A DNA stretch of 64,000 bases from Pseudomonas viridiflava. Its GTDB lineage: Bacteria > Pseudomonadota > Gammaproteobacteria > Pseudomonadales > Pseudomonadaceae. The notes below the pieces were generated by a model. It saw only the letters and a program-made list of their open reading frames with translations, was not told where the DNA came from and did not search any database. The position numbers and the translations under genes are program-made. Position 1 is the stretch's first letter. The number at the start of each line of letters is the position of its first letter. Location: the NCBI RefSeq assembly GCF_900582195.1, contig NZ_UTHA01000048.1, positions 1 to 64,000 of the forward strand, read 5' to 3'. Shown one piece after another: positions 35,212-44,624 of the stretch.

Positions 35212-37661
35212 GCTGGCACCTCCAGATTTTTCACGGGGATTACGTCGAATTCTTTCTTCAGTTGCGGCTGCGCCAGCCGTTCTTTCCACGGGTCTTGTTC
35301 GAACGACAGGGAGAATTGCAGGCGTTCGTTCAGGGCTTTGCGGCGCTGCGGGTCTTCCAGCACGGCTTTTTTGATGTGTTCCATGCCGACCCGTTGCAGG
35401 TAGTGCACGGTGCGCTCGAGGTAGAAGGCTTCTTCGCGATACAACTGCAGAAACGCGCCGTTGTATTCGCGGACTTCTTCGGCGGTTTTCAGCTTGACGA
35501 AGAACTCGGCGACCTCGGTTTTGATCCCGCCGTTACCGCCGATGTACATCTCCCAACCGGAGTCGACACCGATGATTCCCACGTCTTTGATCCCTGCTTC
35601 CGAGCAGTTGCGTGGGCACCCGGAGACAGCAAGTTTCACTTTGTGTGGCGACCACATGTTGAACAGGTCGTGCTCAAGCTCGATGCCCAGTTGCGTCGAG
35701 TTCTGTGTGCCGAAGCGGCAGAACTCGCTGCCGACGCAGGTTTTCACGGTGCGGATGGATTTGCCGTAGGCGTGGCCGGACGGCATGTCGAGATCTTTCC
35801 ACACGCCCGGCAAATCCTGCTTTTTGATGCCGAGCAGGTCGATGCGCTGCCCGCCGGTGACCTTGACCATCGGCACCTGATACTTGTCGGCCACATCGGC
35901 AATCCGCCGCAGTTCCGAAGGATTGGTCACGCCGCCCCACATCCGTGGCACCACCGAATACGTGCCGTCCTTCTGAATGTTGGCGTGCGCACGTTCGTTG
36001 ATCAGGCGCGATTGCGGATCGTCCTTGGCTTCGCCGGGCCAGGTGGAAATCAGGTAATAGTTGAGGGCAGGGCGGCAGGTGGCGCAGCCGTTCGGGGTGC
36101 GCCAGTTGAGGTAGCTCATGGTGCCGGCGATGGTCAGCAGATGTTGCTCGCGAATGGCCTGGCGGATCTGGCCGTGATTGAGGTCGCTGCAGCCGCAGAT
36201 GGCTTTTTCGCTTTTCGGTTTGACGTCGGCCGCGCCACCCACGGTGTTGATCAGGATCTGCTCGACCAGCCCGGCACAGGAGCCGCAGGAGCTGGCAGCC
36301 TTGGTGTGTTTCTTCACCTCGTCGACGCTGAACAGGCCGTGTTCCTGAATGGCTTTGACGATGGTGCCTTTGCACACGCCGTTGCAACCGCAGACTTCGG
36401 CGCTGTCGGCCATGACCATGGCTTTGTCCTGGCCCTGATGTCCTACGTCTCCGAGTGCGTTTTCTCCGAACATGAGGTGATCGCGGATCTCGCCAATGGC
36501 GTGATTCTCACGAATCTGGCGGAAATACCAACCGCCATCTGCTGTATCGCCGTACAGACAGGCGCCGACCAATACGTCATCCTTGATCACCAGTTTTTTG
36601 TACACGCCGCCGATCGGGTCGGAGAGGGTGATGGTTTCCGTACCTTCGCCGCCCATGAAATCGCCGGCGGAAAACAGATCGATGCCGGTGACTTTCAATT
36701 TGGTCGAGGTCACCGAACCCTGATAGCGGGCGAAGCCCAGTTGTGCGAGGTGGTTGGCGCAGACCTTGGCTTGTTCGAACAATGGCGCGACCAGGCCGTA
36801 AGCAATGCCGCGATGGCTGGCGCATTCGCCGATAGCGTAGATGCGCGGATCGTAGGTTTGCAGGGTGTCGTTGACCAGAATCCCCCGATTGCAGGGGATG
36901 CCGGCCTTCTCGGCGAGTTCGGTGTTGGGACGAATACCAGCGGCCATGACCACCAGATCGGCGGGGATGATGTCGCCGTTCTTGAACTGCACCGAGCCGA
37001 CCCGGCCATTGCCGGCGTCGTGCAAGGCCTGGGTCTGTTCGCACAGACGGAAATGCAGGCCACGGGATTCGAGGGCGCTTTGCAGCAGTTGGCCGCTGGT
37101 TTTGTCGAGTTGGCGCTCCAGCAACCACTCACCGAGATGCACCACGGTGACGTGCATGCCGCGCAGCATCAGGCCGTTGGCCGCTTCGAGGCCGAGCAGA
37201 CCACCGCCGATAACGACCGCGTGCTTGTGGGTTTTGGCGGTGTCGATCATCGCCTGGGTGTCGGCGATATCGCGGTAGCCGATCACGCCGTGCAGGGTGT
37301 TACCGGGGATTGGCAGGATGAATGGCGTCGAACCGGTGGCGATCAGCAGTCGATCGTATTCGGCTTCGGTGCCGTCCTCGGCGATCACGCGGCGTTTGAC
37401 CCGGTCGATCTCCACCACTTTGCGGTTGAGCAGCAACTTGATGTTGTTTTGCAGGTACCAGTCGAGGTCGTTGAGCACGATTTCTTCGAAGGTCTGCTCA
37501 CCGGCCAGCACCGGTGAAAGCAGAATGCGGTTGTAGTTGGTGTGCGGCTCGGCGCCGAAGACCGTGATGTCGTACAGCTCGTTGCTCAGCTTGAGCAGTT
37601 CTTCCAGGGTGCGAACCCCGGCCATGCCATTGCCGATCATCACCAGTTTGAGTTTTTTCAT
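35208..37661 (-). CDS. nirB: NADH-dependent nitrite reductase large subunit
   Basis: 817 residues. Order of domains: FAD/NADH-binding pyridine nucleotide-disulfide oxidoreductase (LVMIGNGMAGVRTLEEL, then AVVIGGGLLGLEAANGL), two BFD-like [2Fe-2S] segments (CGCNGVCKG and CGCSDLNH), then siroheme/[4Fe-4S] nitrite reductase repeats with CVGSEFCRFGTQ and SGCPRNCSEAG. Makes ammonium from nitrite in the cytoplasm. The ATG at 37661 follows GGAG by 6 bases. Its leader holds an ANTAR antiterminator element and a terminator. Confidence 0.96.
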   Translation of the reverse strand: MKKLKLVMIGNGMAGVRTLEELLKLSNELYDITVFGAEPHTNYNRILLSPVLAGEQTFEEIVLNDLDWYLQNNIKLLLNRKVVEIDRVKRRVIAEDGTEAEYDRLLIATGSTPFILPIPGNTLHGVIGYRDIADTQAMIDTAKTHKHAVVIGGGLLGLEAANGLMLRGMHVTVVHLGEWLLERQLDKTSGQLLQSALESRGLHFRLCEQTQALHDAGNGRVGSVQFKNGDIIPADLVVMAAGIRPNTELAEKAGIPCNRGILVNDTLQTYDPRIYAIGECASHRGIAYGLVAPLFEQAKVCANHLAQLGFARYQGSVTSTKLKVTGIDLFSAGDFMGGEGTETITLSDPIGGVYKKLVIKDDVLVGACLYGDTADGGWYFRQIRENHAIGEIRDHLMFGENALGDVGHQGQDKAMVMADSAEVCGCNGVCKGTIVKAIQEHGLFSVDEVKKHTKAASSCGSCAGLVEQILINTVGGAADVKPKSEKAICGCSDLNHGQIRQAIREQHLLTIAGTMSYLNWRTPNGCATCRPALNYYLISTWPGEAKDDPQSRLINERAHANIQKDGTYSVVPRMWGGVTNPSELRRIADVADKYQVPMVKVTGGQRIDLLGIKKQDLPGVWKDLDMPSGHAYGKSIRTVKTCVGSEFCRFGTQNSTQLGIELEHDLFNMWSPHKVKLAVSGCPRNCSEAGIKDVGIIGVDSGWEMYIGGNGGIKTEVAEFFVKLKTAEEVREYNGAFLQLYREEAFYLERTVHYLQRVGMEHIKKAVLEDPQRRKALNERLQFSLSFEQDPWKERLAQPQLKKEFDVIPVKNLEVPA

Positions 37662-37732
37662 CAGGTTCTCCGGGGAGCTGCGGCTGGCCTCTTGTGGGCA
37701 GTCAGGCCTTGCTCGAGAAATTTTGCGCAAAC

Positions 37733-37773
37733 AAAAAAAGGCGTCCCGCTAGTTGCCTAGCGAGGACGCCTTT
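37733..37773 (-). terminator. Leader terminator upstream of nirB (attenuator)
   Basis: On the minus strand AAAGGCGTCCTCGCTAG and CTAGCGGGACGCC pair around a short loop and are followed by seven T. It lies 72 bp before the nirB ATG, so it must be bypassed for expression. Confidence 0.88.
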
Positions 37774-37822
37774 GTCCTGGTCCCGTTCTCTCGGGAAGCG
37801 CAGCCTTCGTCGTTGAAGGTTG
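37774..37822 (-). promoter_or_regulatory. ANTAR (NasT) RNA element in the nirB leader
   Basis: Read on the minus strand, two adjacent hairpins each have a six-base loop with A at position 1 and G at position 4: CCTTC-AACGAC-GAAGG (37804-37819) and CCCG-AGAGAA-CGGG (37782-37795). They are followed at once by the terminator. Tandem A1/G4 hexaloops are the recognised target of ANTAR-domain antiterminators; the block encodes one, NasT. Confidence 0.8.
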
Positions 37823-37994
37823 GGCTTTATGTGTGTGTTGAATGGGGTAATGCAGTGGTTGTGCCAAGTGGGGGCGGTGGCGGTTTTATTGGGGGTGACG
37901 GATTTTGAGGATGGTTTTTTTGCACTGATTCGAAGCGGGTTGCTCGTTCGTGGGGCATTCAGGAAGGTGGATTTGTGGTGATTGGGCGGGCGCC
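37823..37994. other. Upstream region of nirB operon
   Basis: No gene is seen. It should contain the nirB promoter; I could not assign sigma-54 or NtrC sites with confidence. Confidence 0.35.
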
Positions 37995-38069
37995 TTCGCG
38001 AGCAAGCTCGCTCCCACAGGAGGTTTGTGAACACCACAGATCCCATGTGGGAGCGAGCTTGCTCGCGAA
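37995..38069. repeat. REP pair (inverted)
   Basis: Two opposed REP palindromes between the end of the kinase/phosphatase gene and the nirB control region. Confidence 0.93.
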
Positions 38070-38083
38070 TGGCGCGACTCGAT

Positions 38084-39754
38084 TTAACTGTGAAACAGCA
38101 ATACCAGCAGCACTAGATTCCCCAACAAAGCCACCAATGCCATGGACCGCCACACCTTCAAAGGCTCTCGCTCCAACAAGGGCCGAGGACGCACACTCAA
38201 ACTACGCCGCTCGCCCTGTTCCAGCACCAGCAACCATTCTTCCGCCGTTTCAAACCGTTGCTGCGGATCAGCCGCCACCCCGCGCTCCAGACTTTGTGCC
38301 AGCCATTCCGGCAGGTCCGGCCGATAACGGCTGGCACTTACCGGCAGACCAAAGCGGGGTCGTTGGAACGCTTCAATTTCGCCATAGGGAAAATGCCCGG
38401 TCAGCAGGAAATACAGAGTCACACCGACCGCATACAGATCCTGCTGCGCACTCGGCGGATCTCCGCGAAACGCTTCCGGGGCGATGTAGCTCGGGGTTCC
38501 GGGCAGGGTTGACGGCGCGTCCTCGGACAAGCCCGGGCAATACGCCAAACCAAAATCCAGCAGACGTAACTCGTTGTCATCCCCCCAATGCAGATTTTCC
38601 GGTTTGATGTCGCGGTGCAGAATCTGCCGCCGATGCAGCAACCCGATCGCACGCAACAGGCGCTCGGCGATGTCCTGCCACTGTGCCAACGGCAATGGCC
38701 CGGATTGTTGAAACAGCTGCGCCAGCGTCGCCCCCGAATATTCGCGCATCACGTAGTACAAATGCTGACGCTGGCTGCACGCATGGACTTCAGGAAAATG
38801 CCGCCCGGCCACGCGTTTGAGGAACCATTCCTCGGACAGCAGCGCCTGCCCGGCGTGAGGATCATCGGCGCTGCGCGACGGCAGGGTTTTCAGCAACCAC
38901 GGCTGACCTTGTCCATCGACAACCCGATACAGCAGCGATTGCTGACTCTGAGCGACAATCCCCTGAACCTGCCAGCCCTCGAATGACTGACCGGGTTTCA
39001 GCGGCGGTGGCAATGGCCATTGCTGCAAATGAATCAATGCATCGCCGATATTCGCTTCACCCAGCGCATCGACGCGTACCAGCAATGCACTGGCATTGTC
39101 CTGACTCCCCGCCAGATGCGCGGCATTGACCAGTGTTTGCGCGGCGCTGTGCAGATCCTGTTGATCACGCAGAATCGCCGCAATCGCGGTATCGCCCAAT
39201 GTCGACCAGACACCGTCGCTTAGCAGCACAAAGCTTTCGCCTTCACGCAGTTCGCCGTCGAGAAAATCCAACACCAGATGCTGATCCAGCCCCAGCGCAC
39301 GCTTGAGCACATGCTGCATGCCCGGCTGATCCCAGACATGATCTTCAGAGATCCGCTGCAAACTGTCGGCGTGCCAGCGATACACCCGGCAATCGCCGAC
39401 GTGGGCGAGGGTAAAGCGCCGACCACGCATGACCAAGGCGCTGACCGTGGTGAGCAACGGTTGCCCACCACCGTTGGCCTGCAACCAGCGGTTTTGCGCG
39501 AGCAGCAGGCGATCCAGCGACTGCGCCACGCTCCAGGTTTCCGGTGTGGCGTAGTAGTCGAGCGCCAGTGCCTGCAAGGTCGAACGCGCAGCCAGTCCGC
39601 CATCGGCACACTGGCTGACGCCATCAGCGATAGCGAACAGATAACCCTTGCTCGCCGCCAGGGCCGGAGCGGGCGTGACCAGACGCAAAGCGTCCTGATT
39701 CTCCGCACGCGGACCGGTGGCGCTGGCTTCGGCAAAACTCAGTTGCAGGGCCAT
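38084..39754 (-). CDS. Bifunctional PP2C phosphatase / Ser-Thr protein kinase, membrane-anchored
   Basis: 556 residues. N-terminal PP2C-type phosphatase (about 1-235) with ENQDA, FAIADGVSQCADGG, DCRVYR and LLSDGVW motifs for metal binding. C-terminal Hanks-type kinase (about 260-520) with an invariant-Lys segment WLLKTL, HRDIKPENLHW catalytic loop, LLDFGLAYCPG metal loop and APEAFRG. One C-terminal membrane helix (MALVALLGNLVLLVLLF) ends the chain. Begins 7 bp after the nitrate transporter gene, with RBS GAGG, so it is co-transcribed with it. A signalling enzyme inside a nitrate-assimilation unit suggests control of transport or reduction by phosphorylation; the target is unknown. Confidence 0.9.
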   Translation of the reverse strand: MALQLSFAEASATGPRAENQDALRLVTPAPALAASKGYLFAIADGVSQCADGGLAARSTLQALALDYYATPETWSVAQSLDRLLLAQNRWLQANGGGQPLLTTVSALVMRGRRFTLAHVGDCRVYRWHADSLQRISEDHVWDQPGMQHVLKRALGLDQHLVLDFLDGELREGESFVLLSDGVWSTLGDTAIAAILRDQQDLHSAAQTLVNAAHLAGSQDNASALLVRVDALGEANIGDALIHLQQWPLPPPLKPGQSFEGWQVQGIVAQSQQSLLYRVVDGQGQPWLLKTLPSRSADDPHAGQALLSEEWFLKRVAGRHFPEVHACSQRQHLYYVMREYSGATLAQLFQQSGPLPLAQWQDIAERLLRAIGLLHRRQILHRDIKPENLHWGDDNELRLLDFGLAYCPGLSEDAPSTLPGTPSYIAPEAFRGDPPSAQQDLYAVGVTLYFLLTGHFPYGEIEAFQRPRFGLPVSASRYRPDLPEWLAQSLERGVAADPQQRFETAEEWLLVLEQGERRSLSVRPRPLLEREPLKVWRSMALVALLGNLVLLVLLFHS

Positions 39755-39761
39755 TGAAGCC

Positions 39762-40973
39762 TCAGACCCGCGCCGCCGTCACCGCTGCTGAACCCCAAGT
39801 GGTTCTCCAGCGGCGCTTGACGCCGTGTAGGCCAAACCACGCCAAAACGCCAAGGCTGGCGAACAACCATAGGGCCAATTGATAGCTGCCGGTGCTCTGC
39901 TTGATCGCGCCCATGCCGGCCGCCAGGGCAAAACCGCCGATGCCGCCGGCCATGCCGATCAGCCCGGTCATCACACCGATCTCCAGACGAAAACGCTGCG
40001 GCACCAGTTGGAAAACCGCACCGTTGCCCGCGCCGAGTCCGAGCATGGTGCAGACGAAAAGTGCCAGCGCCGCGTAGGAACTCGGCAAGTTGAAACCGAC
40101 CGCAGCGATGCACACGGCGGCGACGGTGTACATCGCCAGCAATGTGCGAATGCCACCGAAGCGATCCGCCAGTGCGCCCCCCAACGGTCGCATCAAACTG
40201 CCGCCGAACACGCAGGCGGCAGTGTAGTAACCGGCCGTCACCGGACTCAGACCGTATTGATCGTTGAAATAGCCGGGCAGGGCACTGGCCAGCCCGATGA
40301 AACCGCCGAAGGTCACGCTGTAGAAGAACATGAACCACCAGCTGTCACGGTCGCCCAAGGCTTTGAAGTAGTCGGCCATGGCTTTGGCTTTCGGCCGCTG
40401 CGGGGCATTTTTTGCCAGCCAGGCAAACAGCACCAGGGTCAGGATCAATGGAATCAAGGCGAAACCGAAAACATTGCTCCAGCCAAACGCGGCGGCGAGC
40501 ACCGGCGCGAGCAGCGCGGCAAACACGGTGCCGGAGTTGCCCGCACCGGCAATGCCCATGGCTTTGCCCTGGTGCTGCGGCGGGTACCACTGCGACGCCA
40601 GCGGCAGAGCGACAGCAAACGAAGCGCCGGCCATGCCGAGGAACAGGCCGAGTATCAGCGCCTGTTCGTAACTGTGGATGCCGAGTTTCCAGGCACCGAA
40701 CAGTGCGCATATGACAATGACCTGGCCGATCAGACCTGCGGTTTTCGGCGACAACCGATCGGCGAGCATGCCCATCACAAAACGCAGCACCGCACCGGCG
40801 AGGATCGGCGTGGCGACGACGAGGCCGCGTTGTTGCGTGGTCAGCTGCAGGTCGGCAGCAATCTGCACCGCCAACGGGCCGAGCAGGTACCAGACCATGA
40901 AGCTCAGGTCGAAATAGAGGAAGGCCGCGAACAATGTCGGGGTGTGGCCGGATTTCCAGAAGCTTGAATTCAT
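39762..40973 (-). CDS. Nitrate/nitrite transporter, MFS (NarK/NasA type)
   Basis: 403 residues with about 12 membrane helices. The nitrate signature regions of NNP-family carriers are present: GMAGASFAVALPLASQWYPP after helix 4 and GLGAGNGAVFQLVPQRF after helix 10. It imports nitrate for the assimilatory enzymes encoded nearby. The ATG at 40973 has GAGGTG 4 bases upstream, so the 32-codon open extension is not used. First gene of a unit with the kinase/phosphatase; its leader holds a second ANTAR element. Confidence 0.93.
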   Translation of the reverse strand: MNSSFWKSGHTPTLFAAFLYFDLSFMVWYLLGPLAVQIAADLQLTTQQRGLVVATPILAGAVLRFVMGMLADRLSPKTAGLIGQVIVICALFGAWKLGIHSYEQALILGLFLGMAGASFAVALPLASQWYPPQHQGKAMGIAGAGNSGTVFAALLAPVLAAAFGWSNVFGFALIPLILTLVLFAWLAKNAPQRPKAKAMADYFKALGDRDSWWFMFFYSVTFGGFIGLASALPGYFNDQYGLSPVTAGYYTAACVFGGSLMRPLGGALADRFGGIRTLLAMYTVAAVCIAAVGFNLPSSYAALALFVCTMLGLGAGNGAVFQLVPQRFRLEIGVMTGLIGMAGGIGGFALAAGMGAIKQSTGSYQLALWLFASLGVLAWFGLHGVKRRWRTTWGSAAVTAARV

Positions 40974-41074
40974 CGCGCACCTCAGCTGAAAAGAGTCTCG
41001 AAAGGAGTCATGCAACAGCAGGTGGGGCGCCGCCACGGCCGCACCACCGGCCCCGGGCTGTGGGGCCAAAACGC

Positions 41075-41108
41075 AAAAACGCCGCTACCTGATGCGCCGG
41101 TTGGGGCG
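41075..41108 (-). terminator. Leader terminator upstream of the nitrate transporter
   Basis: Minus strand: CGCCCCAACC pairs with GGTAGCGGCG (two mismatches) around a nine-base loop and is followed by TTTTT. It lies 102 bp before the ATG and just after two hexaloop hairpins. Confidence 0.65.
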
Positions 41109-41118
41109 AACGGGTGAG

Positions 41119-41159
41119 CGACGTCTTTGTCGTAGGTGGGGCAACCGCCGTTGGTTACC
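41119..41159 (-). promoter_or_regulatory. ANTAR (NasT) RNA element in the transporter leader
   Basis: Minus strand: GGTAACC-AACGGC-GGTTGCC (41140-41159, 7-bp stem with one G-U) and CGAC-AAAGAC-GTCG (41119-41132), 7 bases apart. Both loops are six bases with A1 and G4, as in the nirB leader. A terminator follows. This puts uptake and reduction under the same antiterminator. Confidence 0.78.
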
Positions 41160-41209
41160 TGTGCGTTTTACGTAGCGAGATTTGTGCCAACAGGAGTAAG
41201 AGCAAAAGC

Positions 41210-41387
41210 CCCTCACCCTAACCCTCTCCCAGGGGGAGGGGGGACTGACCGAGGTGTTCCAACGAATTCAGCGACTTGAACGACCGAGTCGATTATGGAT
41301 TCACAAAAGAAATTGCAGGTCGGCGTATTTCCCGAGCATCCCCCGATCGGTTCCCTCTCCCTCTGGGAGAGGGCTAGGGTGAGGGGC
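41210..41387. repeat. MITE-like repeat, copy 3
   Basis: About 178 bp from CCCCTCACCCTAACCCTCTC to GGGAGAGGGCTAGGGTGAGG. The interior shares TCGATTATGGATTC and CAGGTCGGCGTA with copy 2. It separates nasT from the divergently... oriented leader of the transporter on the same strand, so it lies between nasT and the transporter unit. Confidence 0.8.
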
Positions 41388-41407
41388 TCTTAAGCTGTCA
41401 GAACACC

Positions 41408-41983
41408 TCAGCCCAATAACTCACTCATCGCAATAATCTGCTCCGCCACCTGAATCAGCTTCTGCTGCCGGCTCATCGCCTGCCGCCGCATCAAGGTGTA
41501 AGCCTCTTCCTCATTACAATCCTTCATCTTCATCAACAACCCCTTGGCCAGCTCAATGCGCTTACGCTCAGCCAATTGCTGATCACGCGCCTGCAACTGC
41601 GCACGCAAGGCTTGATCACTCTCGAAACGCGCCATCGCCACATCGAGAATCGGCTGCAAACGCTGTGCATGAATGCCTTCGACGATGTAGGCGCTGACCC
41701 CGGACTTGATCGCCTGACGCATCACGCCCGGATCATGCTCATCGGTAAACATCACGATCGGCCGTGGCTGGTCGCGGCTGACCAGCACCACTTGCTCCAT
41801 CACATCGCGGCTCGGTGACTCGGTATCGATCAGAATCACGTCCGGGCGCACCGTTTCGACGCGCGCGGGCAGGTCGATGGTCAGGCCGGACTCGTCGATC
41901 ACCTCGAAGCCGGCCTCGGTCAATGCGGCTTTTAAACGGCCGACTTTTTTCGCTGTGTCGTTGATCAACAGAATGCGCAACAT
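41408..41983 (-). CDS. nasT: NasT, ANTAR-domain response regulator/antiterminator
   Basis: 191 residues. N-terminal receiver-like domain (about 3-120; [16 protein letters not shown], then [14 protein letters not shown]) and a C-terminal ANTAR RNA-binding domain ([20 protein letters not shown] and [15 protein letters not shown]). NasT binds paired hexaloop RNA and lets polymerase pass the leader terminator; NasS holds it back when nitrate is absent. Lies 15 bp after nasS, with AGGAG upstream. Two matching RNA elements occur in this block. Confidence 0.95.
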   Translation of the reverse strand: MLRILLINDTAKKVGRLKAALTEAGFEVIDESGLTIDLPARVETVRPDVILIDTESPSRDVMEQVVLVSRDQPRPIVMFTDEHDPGVMRQAIKSGVSAYIVEGIHAQRLQPILDVAMARFESDQALRAQLQARDQQLAERKRIELAKGLLMKMKDCNEEEAYTLMRRQAMSRQQKLIQVAEQIIAMSELLG

Positions 41984-41998
41984 GTTCGCGGTCTCCTG

Positions 41999-43210
41999 TC
42001 AGCGGCGGGCGAGAAGAGGGGCGTCGTCGTTCAACGCGTGCAGCTTGAAGCTGCGCGCGTAAGCGGCCGGGTCGCTACCGTCCCAGATTTTGCCGTCGAG
42101 CAACTGGCTGCTGCGCATGTCGGTGCCCCACGCCGCCACGCCGACAGCGGTGGCGGCGTCGCGGTAGATATCCAGTTGCTGAACCTGGCGGGCGACGGCG
42201 AGGTAATCCGGATCTTCGCGCAGCAGGCCCCAGCGGCGAAACTGGGTCATGAACCACATACCGTCCGACAGAAACGGCAGATTCACTTCGCCGTTACCGT
42301 GAAAACGCAGCGCGTGCGGATCTTGCCAGCGATTGCCGAGGCCATCGGCATAGTCACCGAGAAAACGCGGTTCGATGCACGACAGCGGCGCGTCCAGATA
42401 TTCCGGCGCACTGAGCAACTGCGCGGTGCTGCGACGATTTTCCGGGCTCTCTTCGATAAAGCGGCTGGCTTCAAGGATCGCCATCACCAGCGCCCGCGCG
42501 GTGTTCGGATACTGCTCGACAAATTCGCGGGTACAGCCGAGGACCTTTTCCGGGTGATCGGGCCAGATGGTCTGGCTGGTCGCGAGTGTGAAACCGAGAT
42601 CCTGCTGCACCGCACTGGCCGCCCACGGTTCGCCGACACAAAAACCATCGATGCGTCCGGCTTGCAGGTGCGCGACCATTTGCGGCGGCGGCACCACCAC
42701 GCTGTCGACATCCTGCAACGGATGAATGCCTTGGCTCGCCAGCCAGTAATACAGCCACATCGCGTGAGTGCCGGTGGGAAAGGTCTGGGCGAAGGTGAGT
42801 TTTGCGCGGCTTTGGTGCACATGCCGGTCCAGTGCTTCAGGACTGCTCACGCCGAGGTTTTGCAGGCCGTGGGACAGGTTGAGGCTTTGGCCGTTTTGGT
42901 TCAGGCCCATCAACACCGCCATGTCGGTCGACGCCACGCCGCCAATGCCCAGGTGCACGGCGTAGATCAGCCCGTACAGGCTGTGGGCAGCATCCAGTTC
43001 ACCGCTGACCAGTTTGTCGCGCAAATTGGCCCAGGATGTCTGGCGCTTGAGGTTCAGCGTCAATCCGTAAGGTTGAGCGAAGCCCTGTGTCGCGGCGACG
43101 ACAACCGATGCGCAGTCGCTCAACGCCATGAAACCGAGGTTGATTGCAGTCTTTTCCGGGGCATCGCTGCCATTGACCCAGGCCAAGGGCCCTACCGAAG
43201 GTTCATTCAT
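41999..43210 (-). CDS. nasS: NasS, nitrate sensor of the NrtA/NasS family
   Basis: 403 residues. Related to the periplasmic nitrate-binding protein NrtA but without an export signal, as expected for the cytoplasmic sensor that sequesters NasT. Characteristic segments: [40 protein letters not shown] and [15 protein letters not shown]. The ATG at 43210 is preceded by GAGGTGG; the upstream 42-codon extension is arginine-rich and unlikely. First gene of nasS-nasT, diverging from pyrD. Confidence 0.95.
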   Translation of the reverse strand: MNEPSVGPLAWVNGSDAPEKTAINLGFMALSDCASVVVAATQGFAQPYGLTLNLKRQTSWANLRDKLVSGELDAAHSLYGLIYAVHLGIGGVASTDMAVLMGLNQNGQSLNLSHGLQNLGVSSPEALDRHVHQSRAKLTFAQTFPTGTHAMWLYYWLASQGIHPLQDVDSVVVPPPQMVAHLQAGRIDGFCVGEPWAASAVQQDLGFTLATSQTIWPDHPEKVLGCTREFVEQYPNTARALVMAILEASRFIEESPENRRSTAQLLSAPEYLDAPLSCIEPRFLGDYADGLGNRWQDPHALRFHGNGEVNLPFLSDGMWFMTQFRRWGLLREDPDYLAVARQVQQLDIYRDAATAVGVAAWGTDMRSSQLLDGKIWDGSDPAAYARSFKLHALNDDAPLLARR

Positions 43211-43390
43211 ACACCGCCACCTCGAAAAAAAGCGCCGCCGCGGACTTTGCGCAGGCAAAACCCGGGACGACGCCATTGTCCTTGCCCGCGTGCCGTCATT
43301 GGCCTGCGCGCTGATAGCAAGCAAGGTGCAAGGCATATGCCACTGCCAGTGATTTGCGCGTGCGCCTCGCGCGGCAGGTCGATGCCCGGC

Positions 43391-43396
43391 TATAAT
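43391..43396 (+). promoter_or_regulatory. Consensus -10 box upstream of pyrD
   Basis: TATAAT, 36 bp before the pyrD ATG. No convincing -35 box lies 16-18 bp upstream. Confidence 0.45.
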
Positions 43397-43432
43397 CGCC
43401 GCCTCTTTTCGCCGCCCGAGTCATTGCCGCCC

Positions 43433-44452
43433 ATGTATTCCCTGGCCCGTCAGCTGTTGTTCAAACTTTCCCCGGAAACCTCCCACGATCTGTCGCTGGA
43501 TCTGATCGGCGCGGGTGGGCGTTTGGGCCTCAATGGCTTGCTGTGCAAGGCGCCGGCGAAGAAGCCGGTGACGGTCATGGGCCTTGAGTTTCCGAACCCG
43601 GTAGGGCTGGCGGCCGGTCTGGACAAGAATGGCGCGGCCATCGATGGCTTCGCGCAACTGGGTTTTGGTTTTGTCGAAATCGGTACAGTGACCCCGCGTC
43701 CGCAGCCGGGCAACCCGAAACCACGGATTTTCCGCTTGCCGGAAGCCGAGGCGATCATCAACCGCATGGGTTTCAACAACCTCGGTGTCGATAACTTGCT
43801 GGCGCGCGTGGCAGCGGCGAAATACAAAGGCGTGCTGGGCATCAACATCGGCAAGAACTTCGATACCCCGGTTGAACGCGCGGTCGACGATTACCTGATC
43901 TGCCTCGACAAGGTTTATGCCCACGCCAGCTACGTGACGGTCAACGTCAGTTCACCGAACACCCCGGGCCTGCGCAGCTTGCAGTTCGGTGATTCGCTCA
44001 AGCAATTGCTCGCGGATCTGGCCACACGTCGCGCCGAACTGGCGTTGCGTCATGGCAAACATGTGCCGCTGGCGATCAAGATCGCGCCGGACATGACCGA
44101 TGAAGAAACCGTGCAGGTTGCCCAAGCGCTGATCGAAACCGGCATGGACGCGGTGATTGCGACTAACACCACCCTCAGCCGTGTCGGTGTTGAAGGCATG
44201 GAGCATGGCGACGAGGCGGGTGGTTTGTCCGGTGCGCCGGTGCGTGAGAAGAGCACGAATACGGTGAAGGTGCTGGCGGGGGAGCTGGGTGGGCGGTTGC
44301 CGATTATTGCGGCTGGCGGGATTACCGAAGGCAAGCATGCGGCCGAGAAGATTCTGGCGGGGGCGAGCCTGGTGCAGATCTACTCTGGCTTCATTTATAA
44401 AGGCCCGGCACTGATTCGCGAGTCGGTAGACGCGATCGCCGCCCTGCGCTGA
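43433..44452 (+). CDS. pyrD: Dihydroorotate dehydrogenase (quinone)
   Basis: 339 residues. Class 2, membrane-associated enzyme of pyrimidine synthesis: oxidises dihydroorotate to orotate with FMN and passes electrons to quinone. The N-terminal amphipathic helix pair ([19 protein letters not shown]) and the motifs [36 protein letters not shown] and [11 protein letters not shown] are present. The frame is open far upstream, but the ATG at 43433 gives the family's exact N-terminus. Confidence 0.97.
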   Translation: MYSLARQLLFKLSPETSHDLSLDLIGAGGRLGLNGLLCKAPAKKPVTVMGLEFPNPVGLAAGLDKNGAAIDGFAQLGFGFVEIGTVTPRPQPGNPKPRIFRLPEAEAIINRMGFNNLGVDNLLARVAAAKYKGVLGINIGKNFDTPVERAVDDYLICLDKVYAHASYVTVNVSSPNTPGLRSLQFGDSLKQLLADLATRRAELALRHGKHVPLAIKIAPDMTDEETVQVAQALIETGMDAVIATNTTLSRVGVEGMEHGDEAGGLSGAPVREKSTNTVKVLAGELGGRLPIIAAGGITEGKHAAEKILAGASLVQIYSGFIYKGPALIRESVDAIAALR

Positions 44453-44458
44453 TCCAAT

Positions 44459-44483
44459 TGTGGGAGCGAGCTCGCTCCCACAG
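44459..44483. repeat. Single REP palindrome
   Basis: A short REP variant, TGTGGGAGCGAGCTCGCTCC plus CACA, just after the pyrD stop. Confidence 0.85.
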
Positions 44484-44514
44484 GTTTCCTGTTCCAGCAT
44501 CAGTTTTCAGGCAT

Positions 44515-44540
44515 AAAAAAGGGCTCCTCGAAGGAGCCCC
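44515..44540 (-). terminator. Rho-independent terminator of rmf
   Basis: GGGCTCCT-CGA-AGGAGCCC; on the minus strand it ends in TTTTTT. About 85 bp beyond the rmf stop. Confidence 0.85.
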
Positions 44541-44624
44541 TGGGCCGCAGCCCGCCGTCCGGGAAGGACGTGCATGGTAAGTCGTTACAAATTCAGATTG
44601 TCGTGTCGGAATAAATGCCCTGTG

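Noticed and set aside
35262..37517. 751-codon open frame antisense to nirB
   Set aside because: Shadow of nirB, whose FAD, [2Fe-2S] and siroheme motifs are all present on the other strand.
42038..43432. Upstream extension of the pyrD frame across nasS
   Set aside because: The 465 extra codons run antisense to nasS and have no pyrD-family counterpart; the family N-terminus begins at 43433.
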